Origin: Pseudoduganella namucuonensis
GTDB lineage: Bacteria; Pseudomonadota; Gammaproteobacteria; Burkholderiales; Burkholderiaceae_D
Assembly: GCF_900116645.1 (NCBI RefSeq)
Contig: NZ_FPBO01000049.1
Span: 1-55,528, forward strand
Length of the DNA: 55,528 nucleotides
Reading direction: 5' to 3'
Positions 16,715 to 25,285 of this stretch are shown here, one piece after another. Position 1 is the stretch's first letter, and every line of letters begins with the position of its first letter. The position numbers and the translations under genes are program-made. The notes beneath the pieces were generated by a model. That model had not been told where the DNA came from, did no database searches, and was given only the letters and a program-made list of their open reading frames with translations.

Positions 16715-18526
16715 TCACTTCCCGCTCTGGCGCCAAATCCCGTTCTCACACGCCAGCTCGTGGGTGGGGCCGAGCGCGTCCAGGAAGCGACGGTCGTGCG
16801 ACACCACGGCGATCGCGCCGGGATAGGCTTGCAAGGCCTGCTCGACACCGCGCACCGAGGCCAGGTCCAGGTGGTTGGTCGGTTCGTCCAGCAACAGGAG
16901 CTGGGCCGGGTCCTTGCGCCATAGCGCGCAGGCCAGCGCCGCCTTCAGGCGCTCGCCTCCGCTAAGCAGTCCGGCGGGCGTTTGCGCCTGGGCCGCGTGC
17001 AGGCCGAGCAGCGACAGGTGGCTGCGCAACACGCCCTCCGGCAGCGGCGATTCCAATTGGCGCAGGCGCTCCAGTACGGTGAGGCCGGGTGGGAGCAGGG
17101 CGGACGCGTGCTGGTCCAGCCAGGCGTGGGGCACGGTGGCGCGGCACTGGCCGGAGGCCGGCGGCAGCAGGCCCGCCAGCATTTTCAGCAGCGTGGTCTT
17201 GCCGCAGCCATTCGGGCCGGTGACGGCCACGCGCATCGGGCCGGCCCAGACCAGGTCGAGCTCCCGCTGAAAACCAGAGGCAAAACCAGGGGACAGACCG
17301 CCCGCGCCACACGCCGTCGCAAATGCATGGGACGGTGAACGCGGGTCTGTCCCCGGTGGACGCAGGCCGGTGCGAACCCCAGGCAACGGGAACGGCGGCA
17401 CCGCCCTATCGAACACGGCGACCCGCTTGCCCTGCGGGACGGCGGCGCCGGGCAGCATCAGCGCCACCGGCGCCGAGGGCGCGACCCTGGCCGCCGCCGC
17501 GCGCACCGCGTCGTCCAGCGCGGCGCGGGTCTCGGCCTGCCGCTGCGCCTCCCGCCCCGCGTGGGCTTGCGCATTGTTTTTCAGCTTCCCGCGCAGGATG
17601 GGCGCGATATTGGCCTCCTTCCCTGCCTTGTTGTTGCGTGCCGCGCGCGCCAGTTGGGTGTCGTGCCGCTTGCGCAGGCTGCGCAGCGCGCTTTCGCGTT
17701 CCGTGCGGGCGTGTTCCAGCGCGGCCCGCGCGGCTCCGGCCTCGGCGTCGCGCCGCGACTGGTACAGGCTGTAGTTGCCGCCGTAGCCGCGCAGGCCCGT
17801 GGCGTCCAGTTCCACGATGCGCTCCATCGCCTCCAGCAGCTCCCGGTCGTGGCTGGCGACGATCATACCGCCGCGCCAACGCAGCAGGTTCGCGCGCAGC
17901 CAGTCGCGGCCCGCCCGGTCCAGGTGATTGGTGGGTTCGTCCAGCACCAATCCCTGCGCGCCGGAAAGCAAGGCGCCCGCCAGCGCCACCCGCATCAATT
18001 CGCCCCCGCTCAGGCCGGCGGCGGGATCGCCGGGACGCAGCCGCGCCAAGCCGCATTCGGCCAGCGCTTGGCCGAACTCCGCCTCCACATGCCAGCGCCC
18101 GTCCAGCATATCGAGGTCGGAGTCCAGGGCGTCGCCGCCTTCAAGCCGCCGCATGGCCTCGAACAGGGGCGCCAGGCCGGCCACCCTGGCCACCGTGGCG
18201 CCGCAAGCCGCGCGCACCTCCTGCGGCACGTAGGCGACGGCGCCACGGCGGAGGATGGAGCCGGTCCACGCGACGTCGGGCGCCGCCGCCTGGCCGGCCA
18301 GCGCGCGCGCCAGCACGCTCTTGCCGGTCCCGTTGGCGCCGACCAGGCCTGTGCGTTCGGCTTGAAATGTCTCGTCCAGGCGATCGAACAGTACGCGGCC
18401 GGACGGCAGCACGGCGGAAAGCCGGCGCAGGGTGATGGAAAAGACAAGGGAACTGGCGCCCGAGGGCGCGGGCGCGTCGGACGGCGCCGGGATCACCGCG
18501 TGCGCGGTGTCGGATCGATAAGCCAT
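16715..18526 (-). CDS. ABC-F family ATPase with an in-frame repeat insertion
   Basis: A 603-aa soluble protein with two ABC ATPase domains and no membrane region. The first has GANGTGKS, LSGGE and LVLDEPTNHLD; the second GPNGCGKT, LSGGERLK and LLLLDEPTNHLD. A charged linker (about 265-345, rich in Arg/Ala) joins them. ABC-F proteins act on the ribosome, in stalled elongation or antibiotic protection; the exact member is unclear. Just before the second Walker A the frame contains a 66-bp inverted-repeat element, adding 22 residues without a shift. ATG 18526 has GGAG 8 nt upstream. Confidence 0.88.
   Translation of the reverse strand: MAYRSDTAHAVIPAPSDAPAPSGASSLVFSITLRRLSAVLPSGRVLFDRLDETFQAERTGLVGANGTGKSVLARALAGQAAAPDVAWTGSILRRGAVAYVPQEVRAACGATVARVAGLAPLFEAMRRLEGGDALDSDLDMLDGRWHVEAEFGQALAECGLARLRPGDPAAGLSGGELMRVALAGALLSGAQGLVLDEPTNHLDRAGRDWLRANLLRWRGGMIVASHDRELLEAMERIVELDATGLRGYGGNYSLYQSRRDAEAGAARAALEHARTERESALRSLRKRHDTQLARAARNNKAGKEANIAPILRGKLKNNAQAHAGREAQRQAETRAALDDAVRAAAARVAPSAPVALMLPGAAVPQGKRVAVFDRAVPPFPLPGVRTGLRPPGTDPRSPSHAFATACGAGGLSPGFASGFQRELDLVWAGPMRVAVTGPNGCGKTTLLKMLAGLLPPASGQCRATVPHAWLDQHASALLPPGLTVLERLRQLESPLPEGVLRSHLSLLGLHAAQAQTPAGLLSGGERLKAALACALWRKDPAQLLLLDEPTNHLDLASVRGVEQALQAYPGAIAVVSHDRRFLDALGPTHELACENGIWRQSGK
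17289..17354. repeat. REP-like inverted repeat inside the ABC-F gene
   Basis: GGGGACAGACC at 17289-17299 and its exact complement GGTCTGTCCCC at 17344-17354 bound a 66-bp unit able to form a hairpin. Short GGGGACAGACC/GGTCTGTCCCC repeats are familiar as dispersed elements in betaproteobacterial genomes (from memory). The length is 22 codons, so the frame stays open through it. Only one full copy occurs in this window. Confidence 0.65.
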
Positions 18527-18630
18527 ATGTAAGCTCCAGGCAGGATGCGTCTCCACGACGCGTCATTCGCGATACTTGCGATCTCTTGCTGAGTGGGCTT
18601 ACATGGTCATCGGCGTGTACTCCGGAAAAT

Positions 18631-18661
18631 GAAAAACGCCGCCGTTTTTTGCGGCGGCGTT
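18631..18661 (-). terminator. Rho-independent terminator of the phytase operon
   Basis: AACGCCGCCG (18635-18644) pairs perfectly with CGGCGGCGTT (18652-18661) around a 7-nt loop. Read on the minus strand, the stem is followed by a run of five T, then C. It lies 28 bp past the phytase stop codon and ahead of the ABC-F start, so it should separate the two transcripts. Confidence 0.85.
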
Positions 18662-18688
18662 CGCAGTTTAGCGAGTTTCAGGCACGTG

Positions 18689-20560
18689 TCAAGGGAGGCC
18701 GAGCGCGCTGGCGATGTCGGACCAGGCCACGTACTTGAAGTTCTGCGGCCCGTCCGGCAGGCGCTTGTAGCCGTCCTGCACCACCAGCATGCCGCTCGCG
18801 TATGGCCCGCCCAGATTGGCCGAGCTGACATCCAGGCCGTCGGTCTCGGAGGCGCCGTCGATGCCCAGGGCCGCGTTCACGCCGATGCGGAAGCGTCCGC
18901 GCACCTTGTGGGGCGGCAGCGCGTCCAGCACCACGTAGCTGTTGTCGCCCTGGCTGGACACCACCAGGTAGGAAGCGGCCGCGCCGTGGTACAGCGACAT
19001 GCCTTCGACGTCCGCCTTCAACTGGGGGCCGACCGGCAGCACCATTTTCAGGGACGCCGGCGCGTCGCCGGACGCCGCGAGCGTCCACACGCCGCGCTTT
19101 TCCTCGCCGATGAACAGGCGGCCGGTGCGGTCGTCCGCCACGCAGCCCTCGGGCTGGCTGGCCACCCTGAAGCTGCGCAGCAGCGTGCCGGCGTAAGCGC
19201 CGTTCTGGCGGGTGATGCGATAGTGCTTGAACAGGCCGTCCTTGTCGTTGACGAAGGCCTCCAGCCCGCCGCCGGCCGGTTGGTAGGTGCAAACGCCGTA
19301 GATCTTCTCCATGCCGGTGGCGAAGCGCGCCGCTTCGGCGACCGTGCCGCCGGCATCGATGGTGAACAGGATCAGCGTGTTGTCGTCGCGCTGGGTGGCC
19401 ACCGCCAGGTCCAGGCGGGCGCCGTCGAGCAGCACGTTCTGGCGCAGGTCCACATTGTTCAGGCGGCCCACTTCCAGCAATTGCGTTTGCGCGCCTTTCA
19501 GGTCGTAGACCAGCAAGCCCTGTTTCTTGTTCGTGCCCAGCACGCGGCCGGCATCCGGATCGGTTGCGTGGACCCAGATGGCCGGGTCGTCGGCCGCGTC
19601 CCCGAGGCGGGCGACGGGCTCGGTCTGCATCCGCGGCAGGACGATGGCGGTGGGCGGCAAGCCCTGCGCCGCGGAGGATGGCCAGGCCAGGGGCAGTTGG
19701 CGCCAGTGCCCGCCATCCTCGTCCGCGAGCAGCAGCTCGGGCCCGTGGCCGCCGCTCCGCGCCGTCAACGCGCGCGCGCCGGCCGGGGACTTCAGGGCGC
19801 GCGGGGGCAATGCGTGCCAGTGGCCGTCCTGGATGCGGAAGGTGTGCAGCTTGCCTCCCTTGCCATCGAGCGCGGCGGCGCCGCCTGGCAGCAGCGTGAT
19901 CGCGGCCGCGCCGCCGGCCATGGCGCCGAACGGCGGACGCAATCCCAGCGCCTCGCGTCCGCCGGCGCCTTCGGCGTCGGCGCTGTAGGCCCACAGTCCC
20001 ATGCCGGACTCGCTGGCCAGCAACGTCGCACTGCCGTCGTCCACCTTGCAGTGATGTACGCGCGGCGGCAAGGCCAGGCGCCGCACCAGCCGGCGCTCGT
20101 CGCCCCGCATCAGCCATTGCTCGGCCTGGCCATCCTTGGCGACCAGGAACAGGTAGTCGAGTTCCTGCGCGTCGCGGTACAAACAGGCCGCCTCCACGCC
20201 GAAGTGCGGCGCGGGGAAGGGCGTTTGCGGCCGCATGGCGCCGGAACCCAGGTCGATATCCACCAGGCGCGGCGTCTCGGTGTTGGAATCGACGGCCATG
20301 GCGAGCACGCCGCCGGGGCGGGGGCGCGTGTCCAGGTGCTTGGCGCGCATGGACACGCGGCCGCGTTCCGCGCCGGCGGCGTCCAGCAGGCGCAGGCCAT
20401 GCTTGTCCAGCGCGAGCCAGCCGCCATCCGGCATGGCGGCCAGTTCCGCCGCCATGGCCATGGACGCGGGCAGCGCGGCCGGTGTCGCCGCGCCCGCGTA
20501 TGGCGTGGCCGCCAGGTGCGCCGCGCACAACGCGGCGGTGAGTATGGTCTTGTGCATCAT
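18689..20560 (-). CDS. beta-propeller phytase
   Basis: A 623-aa exported enzyme that would release phosphate from phytate with Ca2+. The signal peptide ends about residue 25 (YAGAA). Residues about 300-620 form the six-bladed phytase domain: DDPAIWVHATDPDAGRVLG, NKKQGLLVYDLKG, GRLNNVDLRQ, EKIYGVC and EGCVADDRTGRLFIGEE are typical blocks with acidic Ca2+/phosphate ligands. Residues about 30-290 look like a second, divergent propeller, a known two-domain layout. The ATG overlaps the stop of the TonB receptor by 1 nt (TGATG), making a receptor-phytase operon. Confidence 0.92.
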   Translation of the reverse strand: MMHKTILTAALCAAHLAATPYAGAATPAALPASMAMAAELAAMPDGGWLALDKHGLRLLDAAGAERGRVSMRAKHLDTRPRPGGVLAMAVDSNTETPRLVDIDLGSGAMRPQTPFPAPHFGVEAACLYRDAQELDYLFLVAKDGQAEQWLMRGDERRLVRRLALPPRVHHCKVDDGSATLLASESGMGLWAYSADAEGAGGREALGLRPPFGAMAGGAAAITLLPGGAAALDGKGGKLHTFRIQDGHWHALPPRALKSPAGARALTARSGGHGPELLLADEDGGHWRQLPLAWPSSAAQGLPPTAIVLPRMQTEPVARLGDAADDPAIWVHATDPDAGRVLGTNKKQGLLVYDLKGAQTQLLEVGRLNNVDLRQNVLLDGARLDLAVATQRDDNTLILFTIDAGGTVAEAARFATGMEKIYGVCTYQPAGGGLEAFVNDKDGLFKHYRITRQNGAYAGTLLRSFRVASQPEGCVADDRTGRLFIGEEKRGVWTLAASGDAPASLKMVLPVGPQLKADVEGMSLYHGAAASYLVVSSQGDNSYVVLDALPPHKVRGRFRIGVNAALGIDGASETDGLDVSSANLGGPYASGMLVVQDGYKRLPDGPQNFKYVAWSDIASALGLP

Positions 20561-23088
20561 CAGAGCAAGCTGGCCTTCAAGGTGATTTTATAGGTGCGGC
20601 CGTACTGCTCGTACTGCGCGTTGTGGTTTTTCACGCCCTGGTAGACGTAGTACTTCTCATTGTTCAGGTTCGCCGCCTCGAACTGCAGTTGCAGCTGTTT
20701 GGTCAACTGCCACGCGAACGACAGGTCCAGCTGCTTCTGGCTGTCGACGATGCGGTCCTGCGCGGGATTCAGGATGTCCGATCCCAGCTCCAGCAGGTAA
20801 TCCGACTTGTAGTTCAGCGCGAGGCGGGTGCTGACCGGGCCGTGCTCGTAGCCCAGCATCAGGTTCAACATGCGGTCCGACTGGCCCGGCATGGCGATGC
20901 CGCGGGACAGCTGCCTGCCGGCCTTGACATCGTGGCGCGCGATGTTCGCCTTCGAATCGCTGAAGGTGGCGTTGGCGCCGGCGATCAATCCGTTCCACGG
21001 CGCGGGCAGCATGCGCAGTTGCTGCGACCAGGCCAGTTCCAGGCCTTTCACGCTGGCCTTGTCGCCATTCGCGTAGGACGTGGCGGTGGCGTAGCCCGCC
21101 CACTGGCCCGTGCCCGCCAGGTTGGTGGTGTAGGTGAAATTCCTGATGTCCGTGTGGAAGGCATAGGCGGAGACGACGCCTTCCGAGCCCAGTACGCGTT
21201 CGACGCCCAGGTCGAGGTTGCGGGCCCGCAGCGGCGCCAGGTCCGGATTGCCGATGGTGGCCTCGGTGGCGCTGGCCAGCGTGATGCCCGGCGCCAGCTG
21301 GCTGAAGTTGGCGCGCACCACGGCCTTGGTGACGGCGGCGCGGATGCTGGTGTGTTCATCGGCGTCGTAACGCGCCTGCAGCGACGGCAGCCAGTTGGTG
21401 TAGGAGCGCTCGCGGCGCACCGGCGTGATGGCCGCGCCGTTGATCTGGGAGCCGCTGGCCTCGAAGCCGGTGTGCTCGGCCCGCACGCCGGCCAGCACGC
21501 GCCACGCGTTCCAGGCCAGGCTGTCCTGCACGTAGGCCGAGTCGATGTCCTCGCTCATGTCGAAGTCGTTGATGCTGGATTCGGCCGCCAGCCGCGCCGC
21601 GTTGCGGTCCAGGCCCGCGACGCGGGCGCGCACCTGCGCCGGATCGATCGCCGCGCCGATGCGGCCCAGTTTGTAATCCAGTTCGTTCTGGCCGGCGAAG
21701 GCGGCGAGGGCGGTGGAACCGGCGCCCCAGTGGTTGCCGCTGGTGGCCTTGGCGCTGTTGTAGGTCCACTGGTTGGTGTCGCTGTCCTTGTCGCGGCGGC
21801 TGGCCTTGGCGCCGAATTTCAGCGTGTTGCGCACCTCGCCCGTGTCGAATTCGCGCGACAGGTCGAAGCGCGCGTGGCGCTCCTTGTCCTTGGAATAGCG
21901 CTGCTGCAGCGTGATCGCGTTCAGGCTGTAGTTGGCGGCGTCGAACAGCGTGGCGGGACCTGTCAGCGATGGCTGCGCGCCGTTGGTGAAGCCCACGCCG
22001 GCGAAATTGGCGTTGCCGCGGAAGCGGGCGTCATTGATGGATTCCGGTGTGTCCTCGTCCGCGCTGCTGCCGGCGGCTTCCACCCGCAGCAGCGAGGCGC
22101 CGAGATTCTGTTCGGTGCCGATGGTGGCCGAGCGGATCTCCTGCGTGTATTTGCGCTGGCGCAGCCGGCGTTCCGCGCGCGCCGCGGTGGTGGCGCCCTC
22201 CGTCACGCCGCCGCCGGCGATGTTGCCGATGGTGAGGCGGTCGCGCACCTCGTCGTCGCTGAAGCGGCTGAGCAGGGTGCGCAGATACCAGTTGCCGCCC
22301 GTCTCCGGGCGATAGTCGACGTTGGCGGCGGCCGCGCGGCGCTCGCGCACGGGCAGGTAGTCGCGCAGCTCGAAACCGGTCAGTTTGTCGCCGTCCCAGG
22401 CGCCGCCGGTCTCCACGTTGTCCGAGCCGAACTTGCGCTTCTCGCCGCTCACGCCGACGGCCACGCCAAGCTTGCCGTCCATGAAGCGCCGGGCCCACAG
22501 CAGTCCGGCGCTGGGGCTGGTCTGGCCGGAGTTCTGGTCGCGGCTGGCGGAGCCGGACACGGACAGCAGCTGGCCGGGCAGGTCGAAGGCCGACAGCGTC
22601 TTCACCTCCACGCTGCCGCCCAGCGAGTTCGCGTCCTGGTCCGGCGTCAGCGTCTTGCTCACCTCCAGCGAGCGGATCAGGCCGGCGGGCAGCACGTCCA
22701 GCGCCACGGCGCGGCGGCCGGCCTCGGGGGAGGGCAGCAGCGCGCCGTTGATGGTCACGCTGTTCAGGTCCGGTCCCAGGCCGCGCACCGTGATGTAGCG
22801 GCCCTCGCCCTGGTCGCGCTGCACGGAGACGCCGGGCAGGCGCGCCAGCGCCTCGGCCGCGTTCTTATCCGGCAGGCCGCCGATGTCGTCGCTGCTGATG
22901 ACGCTGACGATGTTGTCGGCCTTGTCCTGCGCCGCGATCGCCTTCGACAGGCTGGCGCGCTGGCCCGTGACGATCACGGCGCCCGCCATGGCGGTGCTTT
23001 CGGCCACCTGGGCCTGCGCGCCCAGCATGGCGAGGACGCCGAGGCTCAAGGCCGAGAGGCGGAAGGTCTGTTCTTTTATGGTTTTCAT
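20560..23088 (-). CDS. TonB-dependent receptor, phytate-associated
   Basis: An 842-aa outer-membrane receptor. A signal peptide (1-27, ending AQAQ) is followed by a plug domain (about 45-170) with SDDIGGLPDKNAAEALARLP and RYITVRGLGPDLNSVTING, then a 22-strand barrel ending in an aromatic segment (YKITLKASLL). The AVIVTGQR stretch near 50 may serve as TonB box. I start at the ATG at 23088, the first with a signal peptide. Coupling to the phytase suggests it imports phytate, its breakdown products, or a metal-phytate complex. Upstream, divergent DNA has a CGGAC...GTCCG dyad about 23130. Confidence 0.92.
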   Translation of the reverse strand: MKTIKEQTFRLSALSLGVLAMLGAQAQVAESTAMAGAVIVTGQRASLSKAIAAQDKADNIVSVISSDDIGGLPDKNAAEALARLPGVSVQRDQGEGRYITVRGLGPDLNSVTINGALLPSPEAGRRAVALDVLPAGLIRSLEVSKTLTPDQDANSLGGSVEVKTLSAFDLPGQLLSVSGSASRDQNSGQTSPSAGLLWARRFMDGKLGVAVGVSGEKRKFGSDNVETGGAWDGDKLTGFELRDYLPVRERRAAAANVDYRPETGGNWYLRTLLSRFSDDEVRDRLTIGNIAGGGVTEGATTAARAERRLRQRKYTQEIRSATIGTEQNLGASLLRVEAAGSSADEDTPESINDARFRGNANFAGVGFTNGAQPSLTGPATLFDAANYSLNAITLQQRYSKDKERHARFDLSREFDTGEVRNTLKFGAKASRRDKDSDTNQWTYNSAKATSGNHWGAGSTALAAFAGQNELDYKLGRIGAAIDPAQVRARVAGLDRNAARLAAESSINDFDMSEDIDSAYVQDSLAWNAWRVLAGVRAEHTGFEASGSQINGAAITPVRRERSYTNWLPSLQARYDADEHTSIRAAVTKAVVRANFSQLAPGITLASATEATIGNPDLAPLRARNLDLGVERVLGSEGVVSAYAFHTDIRNFTYTTNLAGTGQWAGYATATSYANGDKASVKGLELAWSQQLRMLPAPWNGLIAGANATFSDSKANIARHDVKAGRQLSRGIAMPGQSDRMLNLMLGYEHGPVSTRLALNYKSDYLLELGSDILNPAQDRIVDSQKQLDLSFAWQLTKQLQLQFEAANLNNEKYYVYQGVKNHNAQYEQYGRTYKITLKASLL

Positions 23089-23253
23089 GGTGTGCTTGTG
23101 TGCGGGGATGGTTGGGAGAACGCAGCGCATTGTGCGGACCGTATATGTCCGTTGCGTTACAAAGCCCGTCCCGCGGGTGAGCCGTTTGCACCTCCCCCGT
23201 TGCTCCCGGCCGTGTCATCAAGCGGTCACCTTGCGCCGCTATGCTCGCGGCCC

Positions 23254-24162
23254 ATGTTGAAACTACATCGCCCCTACCTGCTGCTGGCCGCGCTCGGCCT
23301 GGCCCTGATGCCGCTACCCTATGCCCTGAACGGCGCGCTCAAGGCCGCGCACCTGTGGAAATGGCTGGACATCTTTTGCGAGGGCGGCACCGCCGCCATG
23401 GCCGGCATCTGGTTCCTGATCACGCTGAGCAGCCGTCCCGGCGGCCTGGTCACGCGGCTGCTGGCGCTCGGGCTGGCGGCCATCATGCTGGGCTCCTGGG
23501 CCGACTGCCTGGACGAGGTATACAGCGTGTCCAAGGACGCGCTGTGGGACAACTGGCTGGAGGCCCTGATGCCGCTGGGGATGCTGACCCTCACGGTTGG
23601 CATGTATCACTGGCGCCAGGAACAGTTCAGCCTCAACGAACACCTGCAAAAGCGCGAGCGCCTGTTCCGCGACCACCGCGCCTTCGACCGGCTGACGCAG
23701 CTGGCCGGCGCCGGCTACCTGCGCAGCCAGATCCGGCTGGAGCACGAACGCAATCCGTCGCAGCCCTGCGCGCTGGTGCTGCTGGACATAGACGGTTTCC
23801 ACCGCATCAACCGCGCGCACGGGCAGAAGGAGGGCGACCGCGTGCTGCAGGCGGTGGGCCACATGCTGCTCCTGAACCTGCGCAACCAGGACCTGCTGTG
23901 CCGCTACGCGGGCGACCGCTACGCCTTGCTGCTGCCGGGCACGGACGCCGCGGAAGCCGACGAACTGGCGGCGCACCTGTGCGCCATGGTGGCGGGGATG
24001 CGGCACGCCGGGCGGCAAGGCCGGGTGCCGGTCAGCCTGCGCCACGCCTGCACGCTGGCCGACGGCGACCCGGAGGCGCTGCTGGCCAAGCTGTCCGGCA
24101 CCGTGGACAGGGCCGCGCGGGCAAGCGCGCCGGACGGCCTTCCGTCGCGGGCGACGGCGTGA
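23254..24162 (+). CDS. membrane GGDEF-domain protein with degenerate active site
   Basis: A 302-aa protein with three or four N-terminal transmembrane helices (about 5-125) and a C-terminal GGDEF domain (about 145-300). The signature reads AGDRY rather than GGDEF, losing the catalytic Glu, so cyclase activity is doubtful. The first metal site (LLDIDGFHRIN) and an RNQD inhibitory site five residues before the signature are kept, so it may bind c-di-GMP instead. Its last codons overlap the GTG of the AraC gene (GTGA), implying the two act together. Divergent from the TonB receptor. Confidence 0.82.
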   Translation: MLKLHRPYLLLAALGLALMPLPYALNGALKAAHLWKWLDIFCEGGTAAMAGIWFLITLSSRPGGLVTRLLALGLAAIMLGSWADCLDEVYSVSKDALWDNWLEALMPLGMLTLTVGMYHWRQEQFSLNEHLQKRERLFRDHRAFDRLTQLAGAGYLRSQIRLEHERNPSQPCALVLLDIDGFHRINRAHGQKEGDRVLQAVGHMLLLNLRNQDLLCRYAGDRYALLLPGTDAAEADELAAHLCAMVAGMRHAGRQGRVPVSLRHACTLADGDPEALLAKLSGTVDRAARASAPDGLPSRATA

Positions 24163-25184
24163 TCACCTGCCTGGCGCCGGGCGAGGCCAGCATCGTGGCG
24201 GCGCACCAGCCGGCACTGGTGCTGGAATACGCCGCCAGCAGGGACTTGGCCGTGCCGGCCCTGTGGCGCGGCACCGGGCTCGATGGACCCGAGCCGCCGC
24301 CGGCGGACCTGCTGCTCGCGCCGCCGCAGTACCTGCAACTGCTGCAAAACGCCGCCCGCCTGCTGGACAGCCCGGACACCTCGTTCATGCTCGGACAGCA
24401 GATGCTGCCCGGCGAATACGGCCCCGCCAGCGGCGCGCTCCAGCACGCGGGCTCCCTGCGCGAGGCGCTGGGCCTGCTGGAGGACTGGCAACCCGTGCTG
24501 TCGCCATTGCTGCGCCCGCGCCTGAACGTGGAGGGCGGGCTGGCGGCGCTGTACTGGACGGACTGCCACGGCGCGCCTGGCGCGCTATCCCTGCTGGCGG
24601 AGATGCACATGACGGCCGTGGCGGCGATGTGCCGCTGGCTGGGCGGGGAACGTCTGCCTTGGCGCTTCTGTTTCAACCGCACGCGCCCGCGCCACACCGA
24701 GCAGCACGAGGTGCACTTGGGGCCGGAGCTGCGTTTCGACTGCCACCTGGACGCCATGCTGATCGACGCGGCATGGCTGGACCGGCCCTGGCCCGGCGCC
24801 AGCGCGGAGGTGGTGGCGGCGAACGTCCGCGCGGCGCGCGCGCTGCCGCCGCGGCTCCCCAGCCTGCCCACCGCGCTGTACGACTATCTGCTGGCGCGCG
24901 TGGGCGGCGCGCCGACCCTGGAGCGGGCCGCCGCCGATTTCGGTGTCAGCCCGGCGACCTTCAAGCGCCACCTGGCGCGCCACCACACGCACTTCCAGGC
25001 GGAGCTGGACCAGGTCCGCACCCATGTCGCGCTCTACCTGTTCCAGACGCGCGGCGCGGACAACGAGGCCGTCGCCCGCCACCTCGGCTTCCACGACGCC
25101 GCCAATTTCCGGCGCTCCTTCAAGCGCTGGACCGGTGTGACGCCCGGCCTGCTGCGCGACAGCCTGCTGGCGGCGCCGGCCTGA
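24159..25184 (+). CDS. AraC family transcriptional regulator
   Basis: A 341-aa regulator. Residues about 20-200 resemble the arabinose-binding-like N-terminal domain of the OruR/ArgR-type AraC group. The C-terminal double HTH (about 245-335) includes RAAADFGVSPATFKRHLARH and the hallmark AVARHLGFHDAANFRRSFKRWTG split over 300-325. The start is a GTG overlapping the previous stop by 4 nt, with no independent ribosome site, so it depends on translation of the GGDEF gene. Target unknown. Confidence 0.85.
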   Translation: MITCLAPGEASIVAAHQPALVLEYAASRDLAVPALWRGTGLDGPEPPPADLLLAPPQYLQLLQNAARLLDSPDTSFMLGQQMLPGEYGPASGALQHAGSLREALGLLEDWQPVLSPLLRPRLNVEGGLAALYWTDCHGAPGALSLLAEMHMTAVAAMCRWLGGERLPWRFCFNRTRPRHTEQHEVHLGPELRFDCHLDAMLIDAAWLDRPWPGASAEVVAANVRAARALPPRLPSLPTALYDYLLARVGGAPTLERAAADFGVSPATFKRHLARHHTHFQAELDQVRTHVALYLFQTRGADNEAVARHLGFHDAANFRRSFKRWTGVTPGLLRDSLLAAPA

Positions 25185-25285
25185 GGCGCGGGCTATCCGC
25201 TGCTCCCCACGCAGCCAGACCGTGACCGGCCGTCCCGCCCCCATGCGCGTTGTACAATGCGTCGTTCCCCCTCCCCGTCGCGGCG

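Noticed and set aside
20623..24162. Very long plus-strand open frame (over 1,100 codons) across the TonB receptor
   Set aside because: It is the antisense shadow of the GC-rich receptor; its protein is Gly/Arg/Gln-rich without domains. Only the part from 23254 is a real gene.
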